A stretch of DNA of 64,000 nucleotides from an uncultured Eggerthellaceae bacterium (GCA_958452575.1 CAUDUM010000006.1:124001-188000); one strand, 5' to 3'; shown: positions 41,103 to 50,156, counted from the stretch's first letter. Numbers and translations are program-made. The notes: generated by a model from the sequence alone, not told the origin.

Positions 41103-43184
41103 ATGAGCAAGAAAGCGATCTGCGGCCTGTGCCAGGGCGCATGCGACGTGATCGTGGACATCGAGGACGGGCGCATCGCCAAGGTGCGCGCCGACAAGGA
41201 CTCGCCGCGGGGACGCGTGTGCCCGCGCGGGGCGCGCACGGCGGATGCCCTGTACGGCGAGGCGCGCATCCTGCACCCGATGATCCGCGAGGGAGAACGC
41301 GGCGAGGGCAGGTTGCGCCCCGCGACCTGGGACGAGGCGCTCGACCGCGCCGCCGAGCTCATCCGCGGAGTCATCGGCAGACACGGGGCCCGCGCGTTCG
41401 CGACGTATTTCGGCCGCGGCATCCTGGGCACGCCGGTGGCGCGCATGCAAAAGGGCGCCGAGGCGTTCGCGGGCCGTTTGGGATCCCCCAATGACACCTC
41501 GTGCTCGTCGATCTGCAATCTGTCCGCCAACACGATCGTCCCCCAGACGACGTTCGGCCTGGCCACGCGTCAGATGCTCTTCGACATCGAGCACGCCGAC
41601 GTCATCGTGTGCTGGGGCAAGAACCCCGCCAGCGACGAGGGGCCGCGCACGCTGCTCAAGCGCATCAAGGCGGCGCAGAAGCGCGGTGCGCATCTCATCG
41701 CGGTTGACCCGCGCCTGACGGGCATCGGCGAGCTCGCTGACTGGTGGGTGCCGGTGCGCCCCGGCTCCGATGGAGCGCTCGCGCTGGCGCTGCTCAAGGT
41801 GATCATCGCGGAAGGACGCTACGACCATGAGTTCGTGCGCGACTTCACGCGCGGGTTCGACGAGCTCGCCGCCTATCTGGACACCCTGTCGCTCGACGTC
41901 CTGTCGCGCCAATGCGGCATCCCGCTCGACGATATCCGCAGGCTCGCCGACGTCCTGGCCTCCACGACGCGCGCGCCGCTGGTGTTCTACACCGGCATCG
42001 AATACCAGGCCTCCGCGCTCCGCAACGCGCGCGCCATCTGGACGCTCTGGGCGATCACGGGCAAGCTGGACGCGGAGGGCGGCGTGTTCTTCCGCATGAA
42101 GGGCGTCAAGACGATGCCCGGCAACCGCTTGGCGGAAGGAGCCGAGGAGCCGATCGGCTATCGCGAGTTCCCCCTGTTCCACCGCTACATGGGGCAGGGC
42201 GACCTCATCCGGTTCCCGCACGCGGTGCTCGAGGACGATCCCTACCCTGTTCGCGGACTGCTGGTCACGGGCGGCTCGCCGTCGACCACCTTCCCCGACA
42301 GCGCAACCTGGAGACGCGCCTACGCCAAGCTGGAGTGCCTCATCGCCATCGACCGGTTCTACACCGAGGAGTGCCGCTGGGCCGATGTCGTCCTGCCCGC
42401 CGCATCGCTGTTCGAGACGCCGCGCCTGGCGTTCGGACCCGAAGGCGCGTTCGTGCGCGACCCTGTCGTGGCGCCTGCCGGCGAGGCGCGCAACGACGTG
42501 CTGATCATGGCGGGCATCGCCGAGCGGCTCGGCACCGACGAGGGCCTGCCGCACAACGACGGGGAGCTAAGGGAGTGGATGGTGGCAGGCGCGGTGACGC
42601 CCTATACCGACATGTGGACGCGCAAGGTGCCCCAGGACGCGGAGTTCCGCAAGTACGCTTCGGGTGCGCTGCGCGCCGATGGGCAGCCCGGGTTTCCCAC
42701 GCCGTCGGGCAAGCTCGAGATCGCTTCGACGGTTTTGGAGGAGCTCGGCATCGAGCCTTTGTCCAAGTACACGGACATCCACGACTTCATGGGCGAACCG
42801 GAGGATGAGTGGCCGTTCCTGCTGTCCACCGGCGCCCGCGACGATGCGCGCATGGGAGCGTTCGGCGCGAACATCCCCGACATCGCCAAGCTCGACGACC
42901 CGCATGCCGAGATCTGCGCCGAGGATGCGGCGGAGCTGGGCATCTCCGACGAGGACCGGGTGCGCGTGAGCACCCGTTACGGAAGCCTGGTCGTCCCCGC
43001 GCGCATCGCCGGCATGGCGCGCGGCGCGGTGCACCTGCCCCACGGCGGCGGCAGCGCCTATATGGCGCCCGCCTGGCGCGACGGCAACTGCAACGACCTG
43101 GCCAGCCTGGACGCCGTCGATCCCGACACCGGCTTCGCCCTGATCAAAACCCTGCCCTGCAAGGTGGAGAAGGTCGCCGAGTAG
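41103..43184 (+). CDS. Cytoplasmic molybdopterin-dependent oxidoreductase (DMSO reductase family)
   Basis: 693 residues. The N-terminal [4Fe-4S] site is ICGLCQGACDV...GRVCPRG (C7, C10, C14, C40). The bis-molybdopterin region has VCWGKNPASDEGPRTLLKRI, LVTGGSPSTTFPDS and a C-terminal VHLPHGGGSAYMAPAWRDGNCNDL. In SPNDTSCSSICNLSANT (~128-143) two cysteines (C134, C138) sit where the molybdenum ligand is expected. There is no Tat signal, and no partner iron-sulfur or membrane subunit is adjacent, so it acts alone in the cytoplasm. Coriobacteria use many such enzymes as reductases or hydratases on dietary or drug-like compounds. The substrate cannot be inferred. GAGGGGG precedes the ATG. Confidence 0.92.
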   Translation: MSKKAICGLCQGACDVIVDIEDGRIAKVRADKDSPRGRVCPRGARTADALYGEARILHPMIREGERGEGRLRPATWDEALDRAAELIRGVIGRHGARAFATYFGRGILGTPVARMQKGAEAFAGRLGSPNDTSCSSICNLSANTIVPQTTFGLATRQMLFDIEHADVIVCWGKNPASDEGPRTLLKRIKAAQKRGAHLIAVDPRLTGIGELADWWVPVRPGSDGALALALLKVIIAEGRYDHEFVRDFTRGFDELAAYLDTLSLDVLSRQCGIPLDDIRRLADVLASTTRAPLVFYTGIEYQASALRNARAIWTLWAITGKLDAEGGVFFRMKGVKTMPGNRLAEGAEEPIGYREFPLFHRYMGQGDLIRFPHAVLEDDPYPVRGLLVTGGSPSTTFPDSATWRRAYAKLECLIAIDRFYTEECRWADVVLPAASLFETPRLAFGPEGAFVRDPVVAPAGEARNDVLIMAGIAERLGTDEGLPHNDGELREWMVAGAVTPYTDMWTRKVPQDAEFRKYASGALRADGQPGFPTPSGKLEIASTVLEELGIEPLSKYTDIHDFMGEPEDEWPFLLSTGARDDARMGAFGANIPDIAKLDDPHAEICAEDAAELGISDEDRVRVSTRYGSLVVPARIAGMARGAVHLPHGGGSAYMAPAWRDGNCNDLASLDAVDPDTGFALIKTLPCKVEKVAE

Positions 43185-43233
43185 CGGAGCCCGCCGCGCG
43201 CTGCCAGGCTTTCGCGCCTGGATGCCATCTATT

Positions 43234-43360
43234 GCGGAGAATGCGACAATCCGCGCTTTCCCCAGAAGCCGAACCGTCGCATTCTCCGCTCAAGTTGGCA
43301 TATTGCGCCGCAGTGGAGCCAATGCGCTGCCCCCACGCACCTCGAACGTCGCATTCTGCG
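43234..43360. repeat. Inverted repeat with a third copy
   Basis: GCGGAGAATGCGAC (43234-43247) and its exact reverse complement GTCGCATTCTCCGC (43276-43289); a third, diverged copy GTCGCATTCTGCG lies at 43348-43360. All are in the 419-base gap 43185-43603, between the molybdoenzyme and the PucR relic. Confidence 0.65.
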
Positions 43361-43422
43361 AAAAACATGGCATCGAATTGAAAAAGCCTGGAAGCAAGCA
43401 GCGAAATGTCGGCAGAGAGCGG

Positions 43423-43509
43423 CTTCGTCAGAAGCTCATCCTCTCCTGCCAGATCGTCCTGTACGTCGAACGGGTGATGAACACGTCGCTGGCTATTCCT
43501 GAGGAATAG
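43423..43509 (+). pseudogene. C-terminal relic of a PucR-type regulator
   Basis: The last 28 codons of an open frame read LRQKLILSCQIVLYVERVM plus NTSLAIPEE and a stop. They are nearly the same as the C-terminus of the PucR-type regulator ending at 29851 (LRQKLILSCQVILYIERAM, then NRSLNL), and the DNA is also clearly similar. Nothing upstream resembles the rest of such a regulator: no helix-turn-helix and no sensor domain; instead the palindromic repeat is present. This is best explained as the remnant of a deleted paralogue, perhaps the former regulator of the molybdoenzyme just upstream. Confidence 0.8.
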
Positions 43510-43537
43510 GAGACCGAATCAACCCCCGAAGAAACGA

Positions 43538-43575
43538 GCGCCCCGGAACGCGGTTCGAGCCGCGTTCCGGGGCGC
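43538..43575. terminator. Bidirectional terminator between the PucR relic and purM
   Basis: Perfect 16-bp stem GCGCCCCGGAACGCGG / CCGCGTTCCGGGGCGC with a 6-base loop, followed by TTTG on the plus strand and TCGTTTCTTC on the minus strand. Confidence 0.85.
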
Positions 43576-43603
43576 TTTGACTGGTGCAGGAATCGTCGAG
43601 CCG

Positions 43604-44653
43604 TTAGGCGTACTGGACAACTCCGGTGCCGGAGGTCGTCTTGCCGACGACGACAGGGTCCTCGCCTGCCGCGCGCAGGTTGTCCATCACGGCATCCACC
43701 TGAGCGGGATCGACGAGCAGGATCATGCCCAAGCCCATGTTGAACGTCTTGCGCGCCTCCTCATCCGAAAGGCCGGCTGCCTTGCAGCCCAGCTCGATGA
43801 CGGCGGGCACCTCCCACGCGCCGGGCTCGACAACGGCGTCGAGCGTGGCGGGCAGCGCACGGTTCAGGTTCTCGGTGATGCCGCCGCCCGTGATGTGCGC
43901 CAACGCGTGCACCGCACCGGGCAGCGCGCGCAGGCAGCCCAGGACGGGCTTGACGTAGATGCGCGTCGGCGCGAGCAGCGCTTCGCCCAACGGGCGTCCG
44001 CCCAGCTCGTCGCAGGGAGCGGAAAGCTCCTCGGCGGACTTGCCCTCGACGAGGACGCGGCGCACCAGCGAGTATCCGTTGGAATGGAAGCCGCTGGACT
44101 TAAGGCCCACCAGCACGTCGCCCTCGCGCACGTTGTCGGGGCCGATCATCTTGGGACGGTCCACCACGCCCACCGTGAAGCCCGACAGGTCGTAGTCGTC
44201 GGGATCCATCACGCCGGGATGCTCCGCCATCTCGCCGCCGACGAGCGCGCAGCCCGCCTGGCGGCAGCCCTCGGCGATGCCGCCGACGACGTTGGCCACA
44301 TGCTCGCGGCGCAGCTTGCCGATCGCGATGTAGTCCAGGAAGAACAGAGGCTCGGCGCCGCAGGCCAGGATATCGTTCACGCACATGGCCACCAGGTCGA
44401 TGCCCACCGTGTCATGCTTATCCAGAAGCTGCGCCAGCTTGAGCTTGGTGCCCACGCCGTCGGTTCCGGAGATCATGATCGGGTCTTCCATATCCTTGAA
44501 CGCCGCGGCGCTGAACAGCCCGCCGAAGCCGCCGATATCGCCGATGACCTCGGGGCGATAGGTGGAGTGCACGGCGTCTTTGATAGCGTCGACCGCCGCC
44601 GCGCCTTCCTCGATATCAACGCCCGCTTCGGCGTAGGTGATCTGCTTGTCCAT
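43604..44653 (-). CDS. purM: Phosphoribosylformylglycinamidine cyclo-ligase
   Basis: 349 residues, AIR synthetase. ITYAEAGVDIEEGAAAVDAIK is the diagnostic N-terminus; ISGTDGVGTKLKLAQLLDKHDTVGIDLVAMCVNDILACGAEPLFFLDYIA and CALVGGEMAEHPGVM contain the ATP-binding residues, and VALAHITGGGITENLNR-type sequence (HITGGGITENL) is the C-terminal glycine loop. Fifth step of purine synthesis. It follows purF in the same direction after 193 bases, the common purF-purM order. Confidence 0.98.
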   Translation of the reverse strand: MDKQITYAEAGVDIEEGAAAVDAIKDAVHSTYRPEVIGDIGGFGGLFSAAAFKDMEDPIMISGTDGVGTKLKLAQLLDKHDTVGIDLVAMCVNDILACGAEPLFFLDYIAIGKLRREHVANVVGGIAEGCRQAGCALVGGEMAEHPGVMDPDDYDLSGFTVGVVDRPKMIGPDNVREGDVLVGLKSSGFHSNGYSLVRRVLVEGKSAEELSAPCDELGGRPLGEALLAPTRIYVKPVLGCLRALPGAVHALAHITGGGITENLNRALPATLDAVVEPGAWEVPAVIELGCKAAGLSDEEARKTFNMGLGMILLVDPAQVDAVMDNLRAAGEDPVVVGKTTSGTGVVQYA

Positions 44654-44846
44654 TGGAATCCTTTCCGCTGGGTCGAATCGTCATGCGTCCATTATACGAT
44701 GCGCGAAAACGAGAAAAAGCACCTGGCCCCTTTTCTCATGGTGAAAAAGCGCCTGTCTTTTTCCTTGGCGCGGAACCCCTCCCTTCCGGGAGACGGGAAA
44801 ACCTTCGCGCCTCTATATCCAAACGCGGCAGAAGGGCCGTCCTCTG

Positions 44847-46331
44847 TCACGCCTTGAGCTTCCGCAGCTCCTCCTGCCACTTCGGCGACACCTCGCCGGC
44901 GTCGAGGAAGCTGCGGCGGCGCATCGGCTCGGGGATGTCCACCGCGTACTCGCCCGAGAAACACGCGTCGCAAAATCCCGGATGGTCGGCGCTCACCGCC
45001 TCGTACAGGCCGGGAAGCGAGATGTAGGCGAGCGAATCCGCGCCGATCCAACGGCACTGCTCCTCTAGCGTCAGGTTGGCGGATATCAGCTGGTCCTGGG
45101 TGTCGGTGTCGATGCCGTAGAAGCACGGCCATTTGACCTCGGGCGACTCGATGCGCAGATGCACCTCAGCCGCGCCCGCCTCGCGCAGCATCTGCACGAG
45201 CTTCTTGGACGTGTTGCCGCGCACGATGCTGTCGTCGACGACCACCAGGCGCTTGCCCGCGATGACCGACGGCAGCGGATTGAGCTTGAGGCGGATGCCC
45301 AACTGGCGCATCGCCTGCGTCGGCTGGATGAACGTGCGGCCCACGTAGCGGTTCTTCACGATGCCGTCCGAATACGGGATGCCGCTCTCCTCGGCATAGC
45401 CCATCGCGCCCGGCACGCCCGAATCCGGCACGCCCAGCACAAGGTCCGCTTCGACTGGCGCCTCGCGCGCCAGGATGCGGCCCATCGCACGGCGCGCCTG
45501 GTAGACGCTGCGTCCGTCCATCACCGAGTCGGGGCGCGCGAAGTACACGTACTCGAAGATGCACGCCGCGCGACGGCGCGGCGCGACGGCCTGCTCGCTG
45601 GAGACGCCGTCCCTGTTGAAGCGCACCATCTCGCCCGGCTCGACGTCGCGCACGTACTCGGCGCCCACGATGTCAAGGCCGCACGTCTCGGACGACACAA
45701 CCCAGCCGCGCTCCTCGGGCAGCTTGCCGATGACCAGCGGACGGATGCCGTTGGGATCGCGGAACGCATAGAGCGAATCGGGGCTTGCCAGCACCATCGC
45801 GTAGGCGCCCTCGAGCTTCTCCATCACGCCGCGGATGCCGTCGCGCAGATGGTGCGTCTCGCGCGTGATCTTGCCGATCAGCTTGGCGGCCACCTCCGAA
45901 TCGGTGCCGGCGCGCAGATGCTCCCCCGCCTCGATGAGACGGGCGCGAATGGCGTTGGTGTTGACCAGCGTGCCGTTGTGCGCGAGCGCGATCAGCACCT
46001 CGTCAATCGCGGAGATGTGAGGTTGCGCCGCTTCCCACGATCCGCCGCCGCTCGTCGAATAGCGCGCGTGACCAACCGCGACGAAGCCCTCGAGCGCGGC
46101 GAGGCTCGCCTCGTCGAACACCTGGGTCACCAGTCCCAGATCCTTGGTCACCATGACGGTCTCGCCGTCGCCGACGGCGATGCCGGCGCTTTCCTGACCG
46201 CGATGCTGCAGCGCCTGCAGCCCGAAGCAGGTCATGCGCGCAACGTCCTCGCCGGGGGCGAACACGCCGAAGACGGCGCACTCCTCCTCCATGCGATCGG
46301 GGCGCCCGCCGGGAAATACCGAAGTGCTCAT
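44847..46331 (-). CDS. purF: Amidophosphoribosyltransferase
   Basis: 494 residues. A 17-residue propeptide precedes the catalytic N-terminal cysteine in EEECAVFGVFAPGED (C18), so the enzyme must be processed. The glutaminase domain has LQHRGQESAGIAV and GHARYSTSGGGSWEAAQP; the phosphoribosyltransferase domain has the PRPP loop RLVVVDDSIVRGNTSKKLVQMLREAGA. The C-terminal FCDACFSGEYAVDIP holds cysteines of the kind that bind an iron-sulfur cluster in Bacillus-type PurF. First committed step of purine synthesis. Its ATG overlaps the stop of the sortase gene (4 bases), so the two are translationally coupled. Confidence 0.98.
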   Translation of the reverse strand: MSTSVFPGGRPDRMEEECAVFGVFAPGEDVARMTCFGLQALQHRGQESAGIAVGDGETVMVTKDLGLVTQVFDEASLAALEGFVAVGHARYSTSGGGSWEAAQPHISAIDEVLIALAHNGTLVNTNAIRARLIEAGEHLRAGTDSEVAAKLIGKITRETHHLRDGIRGVMEKLEGAYAMVLASPDSLYAFRDPNGIRPLVIGKLPEERGWVVSSETCGLDIVGAEYVRDVEPGEMVRFNRDGVSSEQAVAPRRRAACIFEYVYFARPDSVMDGRSVYQARRAMGRILAREAPVEADLVLGVPDSGVPGAMGYAEESGIPYSDGIVKNRYVGRTFIQPTQAMRQLGIRLKLNPLPSVIAGKRLVVVDDSIVRGNTSKKLVQMLREAGAAEVHLRIESPEVKWPCFYGIDTDTQDQLISANLTLEEQCRWIGADSLAYISLPGLYEAVSADHPGFCDACFSGEYAVDIPEPMRRRSFLDAGEVSPKWQEELRKLKA

Positions 46332-47677
46332 GCTGCTGCCAACTCCTCCGAAGCCGCGGACACGGCATCCTGCGCCGCGCCCTCATCCGCCTTGTTCCCC
46401 CCGCCTGCCGCGTGCTCGCCGGCCACTGTGGTGTCGTCGATGTACGCGAACAGCACGTACCTGCCGTCGCTGGGCAGGTTGTCGCAGGTGACGAACGCGA
46501 AGGTGCGGTCGATATCCTCCGCGGCGGGAAGCTCGCCCTCCGGAGCGGACACGCTTCGGTCCATCTTGTCCTGAACGTATTCGGCCTGCTCGGCATCGTC
46601 GGCGAACGACACCTGCGCCAGCGGGTCGTCGGGAGCGCAATGCACCAGCGAGAACGTGCGCAGCTTGTAGTTGCCCTGCGGCGTCAGCAGGTACACGTCG
46701 CGATACGCGTTGAACTGCGCGGGGTCGGTGAAGCTGCCGAAGCACGAGAACATATCGCCGCTGTTGAGGTTGTGCCCGTAGATGACGTTGTTGGCATCGG
46801 AGAAATCGCCCTTGTTGGCAGCCTGCAGGAAGATGGTGCCGAACGTGGCGCCCCAGCCGCGCTCGCCGTTGAAGTCGTAATACAGGTAATGCTCGTCGTC
46901 CTCGCCTTGGACGATGGGATAGTTGACGACGGTGTCGGGGATGTAGATCCAGCCCACGATGTCGGGGTTGATGGCGCGCAACGCGTCCCAATCAACCTGA
47001 AGATCCGCAAGCGCGGTGCCCTGGACGTCGCTGGGAGCCTCGAAGGCCTGGTCGGCGATCTTGTCGTAGGAGTTCTGGCCCCGCCAGTAGGAGAAGACGA
47101 GCGCGCCCAGCACGGCGAGCGACGCGATGAGCACGACGAGCGCGATCCAGAAGACGACGCGCCACGGGCCGCCCTTCTTGCCGCCCTTGCCCCCCTTGCC
47201 GTTCGGCTGGACGGGGCGGTACCCCGATCCATCGTTGCTGCGGCGATAGGCCTGCGCGGATGCGGAGGCATGGGAAGCGGCGGCGCTGCTGCCGGACTGG
47301 CGCGCAGCGGGCATCGCCATCTGCCGCACCGTCCGCTGCTGCGCGGGTTGGGCAGGCCGTCCGGCCATCCTCTGCTGCGCAGGTTGAACGGGCTGCTGCC
47401 CAGTGGATCGAGCAGACTGCTGGCCGACGGCGCGCTGGCGCGCCGGATCGGGCTGAGCGGACCGCCGTCCCGCAACGCGGCTCTGCGCGGATTGCTGTCC
47501 GACCGAAGCCCCGACATGCCGCCCGCGCTGCTCGAAGCCGCCCGCCTGCCGAGACGCCGAGCCGTCCTGCCCCTGCGGGGACGGGACGCGTCCGTGCGTA
47601 CCGCGCGAGGCGTAAGCGGAGTCGCGCCAGCCCTGTTCGGAGGACCCGTCGGGATTCCTTCGCTGATGATCTGCCAC
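46328..47677 (-). CDS. Class B sortase with long Gln-rich cytoplasmic N-terminus
   Basis: 449 residues. The C-terminal catalytic domain has the sortase triad: His in NNVIYGHNLNSGDMF, Cys in FAFVTCDNLPSDGRYVLFAY, and Arg in the same segment; DIVGWIYIPDTVVNYPIVQG and YDFNGERGWGATFGTIFL are class B signatures. A single membrane helix (VVFWIALVVLIASLAVLGALVF, ~175-195) is preceded by ~170 residues rich in Gln, Ala, Arg, Pro with imperfect QQ(P/R)A repeats and a KGGKGGKKGG patch, unusual for a sortase. Extracellular transpeptidase that anchors surface proteins. The start is taken as GTG 47677, with AAAGGG upstream. Coupled to purF; no obvious substrate gene is nearby. Confidence 0.9.
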   Translation of the reverse strand: MADHQRRNPDGSSEQGWRDSAYASRGTHGRVPSPQGQDGSASRQAGGFEQRGRHVGASVGQQSAQSRVAGRRSAQPDPARQRAVGQQSARSTGQQPVQPAQQRMAGRPAQPAQQRTVRQMAMPAARQSGSSAAASHASASAQAYRRSNDGSGYRPVQPNGKGGKGGKKGGPWRVVFWIALVVLIASLAVLGALVFSYWRGQNSYDKIADQAFEAPSDVQGTALADLQVDWDALRAINPDIVGWIYIPDTVVNYPIVQGEDDEHYLYYDFNGERGWGATFGTIFLQAANKGDFSDANNVIYGHNLNSGDMFSCFGSFTDPAQFNAYRDVYLLTPQGNYKLRTFSLVHCAPDDPLAQVSFADDAEQAEYVQDKMDRSVSAPEGELPAAEDIDRTFAFVTCDNLPSDGRYVLFAYIDDTTVAGEHAAGGGNKADEGAAQDAVSAASEELAAA

Positions 47678-47773
47678 GGTCAGCCCTTTCGTGTCAAAAG
47701 CCGGTCCTGCGCCCCTGCGCGGCGCTCTCGTGCATCTTACGCAACGCATCGCCGAATCGAGCCGGAAAACAGA

Positions 47774-47800
47774 AAACCGCCCGTAATCTACGGGCGGTTT
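47774..47800 (-). terminator. Terminator of the small membrane-protein gene
   Basis: Perfect 11-bp stem AAACCGCCCGT / ACGGGCGGTTT with a 5-base loop; on the minus strand TCTGTTTTCC follows. Between the 37-residue protein gene and the sortase. Confidence 0.85.
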
Positions 47801-47822
47801 GCCAATCGGATCTTTGCCGAAT

Positions 47823-47936
47823 CTACTTCTTCTTCATCTCGTCGATGAAGCCCTTGATGATGAACGCCACGATGATGACGACGATGATCGCCACGATGAC
47901 CGGGATGGTCCATCCGGGAAGAAAGCTAAGGTCCAT
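47823..47936 (-). CDS. 37-residue single-pass membrane protein
   Basis: Translation: [20 protein letters not shown] continuing with a hydrophobic stretch, then [10 protein letters not shown] and stop. Residues 9-27 form one membrane helix; the C-terminus is basic, so probably cytoplasmic. AAGGA lies 9 bases before the ATG and a strong intrinsic terminator lies 22 bases after the stop, so this looks like an independently transcribed small-protein gene. It is too short for routine gene callers. Function unknown. It sits between the sortase and polyphosphate phosphotransferase genes. Confidence 0.7.
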   Translation of the reverse strand: MDLSFLPGWTIPVIVAIIVVIIVAFIIKGFIDEMKKK

Positions 47937-47996
47937 TTGAAACATCCTTCTCTCAAGCACGCTCGCAAACAGCTCGCATGCGCGGTTACTCCCCCA

Positions 47997-49868
47997 TTAC
48001 GCGGTCATGATAGCGCTATCCTCGGGCGAGCGCAAGCGAGCCTCAAGCGCGTCCGCCACGGCCGAGACGACCTCGATACGCGCGGTTTTCTTGTCGTCAC
48101 CAGGCACGATGATCCATGGCGCAAACGGCGTGGACGTCAGGCGCATCATGTCGTTGGCCGCCGAGCGGTACTGCTGGCGCTTGGCGCGGTTGCGCCAGTC
48201 CTCCGACGTGATCTTCCAGCGCTTTGCCGGCGTGTCCTCGCGCTCGCGGAAGCGGCGCAGCTGCTCCTCGGGGCTCACGTCGATCCAGAACTTGAGCAGG
48301 ATCGCGCCCCAGCGCGCCAGCTCGCGCTCGAAGTCGTTGATCTCGTCGTAAGCGCGGCCCCACTCCGCCGGCGTGGCAAACCCCTCGATGCGCTCGACGA
48401 GCACGCGCCCGTACCAGCTGCGGTCGTAGATGCCCACGTGGCCCGCCTTGGGAAGGCGCGTCCAGTAGCGCCACAGATGCGGATGCAAAAGCTCGGGACG
48501 CGTCGGCGCAGGGCTGGGGAAGATGGTGTAGGCGCGCGCGTCGAGCGCTTGGGCGACGCGCTTGATGGCGCCGCCTTTGCCGGCGGCGTCCCAGCCCTCG
48601 AACAGCGCGATCAGCGGGATGCGCTTGCGGTACATCTCCAGCTCCAGGCGGTAGAGGCGCTTCTGCTCCTTCTTCAGGCGCTTCTTGTACTCCTCGTCAT
48701 CCATGGGGACGACCTCGTCGTACTTTTTGGAAAGCGTCGGCGGATCCTCCACCAGGATGAAGCGCGACGCCGTGGGCGCCTGGGAATGCTGCAGCTTGGC
48801 GATCGCCTCCGCGGCAGCCACCGCCTCCGCATCCTCGGCGGGATCGGGCGTGTGCGGATACCCGTCGGGCGCAAAGCCCGCGCTCGCAGCAGCGGCGGTG
48901 CCGGCGGATGCCTTGCCCGCGCCCGCGGACACCTCGGCGAGCGCCTTGTCGGAGTTGGCTGCCGCGGCCTCGGCGGCGGCCTTGGCATCCTCGTCCTCGG
49001 GGGCTTCCAGCGCGCGCTCGAGCGCCTCGCACAGCGTTTCAGCGATCTTGAGGTTGGCCGAGCGCTTCTCCTCGCCGTTGATCAACGTCCACGGCGCGAA
49101 GCTGAAGTCGCTGCGCGACAGCAGGCGGTCGTACAGGCGGTAGGCGTGCGGGTAGTCGGCGGCACTGGCGAGCTTGCCCTCGCTCACGCGCCAGCGCGTG
49201 GCGGGGTCGTCGTAGAGGCGCTCCAAGCGGCGGCGCTGCATCTTCTCGCGCACGTGCACGAAGAACTTCACCAGCACGTAGCCGTCGTTGACAAGCTGGC
49301 GTTCGAACTCGGCGGCGGATTCGACGGCGCGGTCGATGGAGCGCGCGCGGCGCTCGTCGCGCGCGAACGCTGCAGCCTCGGCGGCGCGGCCCTTCCTCCC
49401 CTTGCCGCAGTCGTCGTGCTTGCGCTTCTTCCCATCGTCGCATTCGTCGTCCTCGAAAAGCTCGTCGCCCGTCTCGGTGAGCAGCATGCGCTGGACGCTG
49501 GACGAATACCAGCCGCGATCGTAGAACGTGATGGTGCCGCGCTCGCCGAGCGCCTTCCAGAACTGCTGCATCGGCGGATAGAAGTCCTGCACGCCCCACG
49601 GCGCGCCCGCGAACCCGCGCACGGCGGCCATATCGAGGTCGGGGGTCACGTGCACGGTCGTGGCGCGGGCGTCCAGGCGGTACATCAGGTCGGAGATGCG
49701 GCTTCCCTTGCCGGCTCCGTTCCATCCCTCGAAGAGCACCACCAATCCGACGTGCTCGGCACGGGCGCGCTGCTGCAGGGCGGTCAGGCGCTGCATGAGC
49801 TCGTCGCGCTTGGCCTTGTACGCCTCTTTGTCCGGAGCCTCTTGCATGAAATCGACGGTCTCGAGCAT
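47997..49868 (-). CDS. pap: Polyphosphate:AMP phosphotransferase, two-domain PPK2
   Basis: 623 residues with two tandem PPK2 domains. Each has a P-loop: VVLFEGWNGAGKGSRISDL in the first and IALFEGWDAAGKGGAIKRV in the second; each also has a lid and catalytic aspartate region (FYDRGWYSSSVQRML, IYDRSWYGRVLVERI). They are separated by an Ala/Glu-rich linker of ~70 residues. This two-domain layout is that of class II PPK2 (PAP), which makes ADP from AMP and polyphosphate. The start at 49868 follows AAAGGGG; the frame upstream lacks signals. Divergent from the ppx and ppk1 genes, so polyphosphate making and use are clustered. Confidence 0.93.
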   Translation of the reverse strand: MLETVDFMQEAPDKEAYKAKRDELMQRLTALQQRARAEHVGLVVLFEGWNGAGKGSRISDLMYRLDARATTVHVTPDLDMAAVRGFAGAPWGVQDFYPPMQQFWKALGERGTITFYDRGWYSSSVQRMLLTETGDELFEDDECDDGKKRKHDDCGKGRKGRAAEAAAFARDERRARSIDRAVESAAEFERQLVNDGYVLVKFFVHVREKMQRRRLERLYDDPATRWRVSEGKLASAADYPHAYRLYDRLLSRSDFSFAPWTLINGEEKRSANLKIAETLCEALERALEAPEDEDAKAAAEAAAANSDKALAEVSAGAGKASAGTAAAASAGFAPDGYPHTPDPAEDAEAVAAAEAIAKLQHSQAPTASRFILVEDPPTLSKKYDEVVPMDDEEYKKRLKKEQKRLYRLELEMYRKRIPLIALFEGWDAAGKGGAIKRVAQALDARAYTIFPSPAPTRPELLHPHLWRYWTRLPKAGHVGIYDRSWYGRVLVERIEGFATPAEWGRAYDEINDFERELARWGAILLKFWIDVSPEEQLRRFREREDTPAKRWKITSEDWRNRAKRQQYRSAANDMMRLTSTPFAPWIIVPGDDKKTARIEVVSAVADALEARLRSPEDSAIMTA

Positions 49869-49968
49869 TCGCGTCCCCTTTCGCGAGCCATCTCCGTCCG
49901 CGCGCGGCGCTACGGGCCGATGCCCCGTCCGCGCATGCGCTGGAGTGTGAATTTGCGTCAACTTTTAT

Positions 49969-49977
49969 ATTGTACCA
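49969..49977 (-). promoter_or_regulatory. Extended -10 promoter candidate for pap
   Basis: On the minus strand TGGTACAAT (TG-N-TACAAT), about 100 bases before the pap ATG within the 288-base pap/ppx divergent gap. No good -35 precedes it, as is typical of extended -10 promoters. Confidence 0.4.
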
Positions 49978-50156
49978 CGTCAAACGCATGGTTTTATCCA
50001 CGATAGCATGCGTTGCGGGGCTTTGCGGCGCGCATCGCCGATGACACCCGTTTGTAAAATGAATATCAAGCCGAAGCGCGGACCCGCCGCCGCCGGTCGC
50101 GGTTGGCATACAATTGCAGGTTGGAAATGGACGCTTCAGCAAAGGACGGCTCCGCA

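Noticed and set aside
40902..42554. Apparent 550-residue N-terminal extension of PurN
   Set aside because: The extension lies antisense to the molybdoenzyme, has no domain content, and PurN has its own ATG with a strong ribosome site at 40901.
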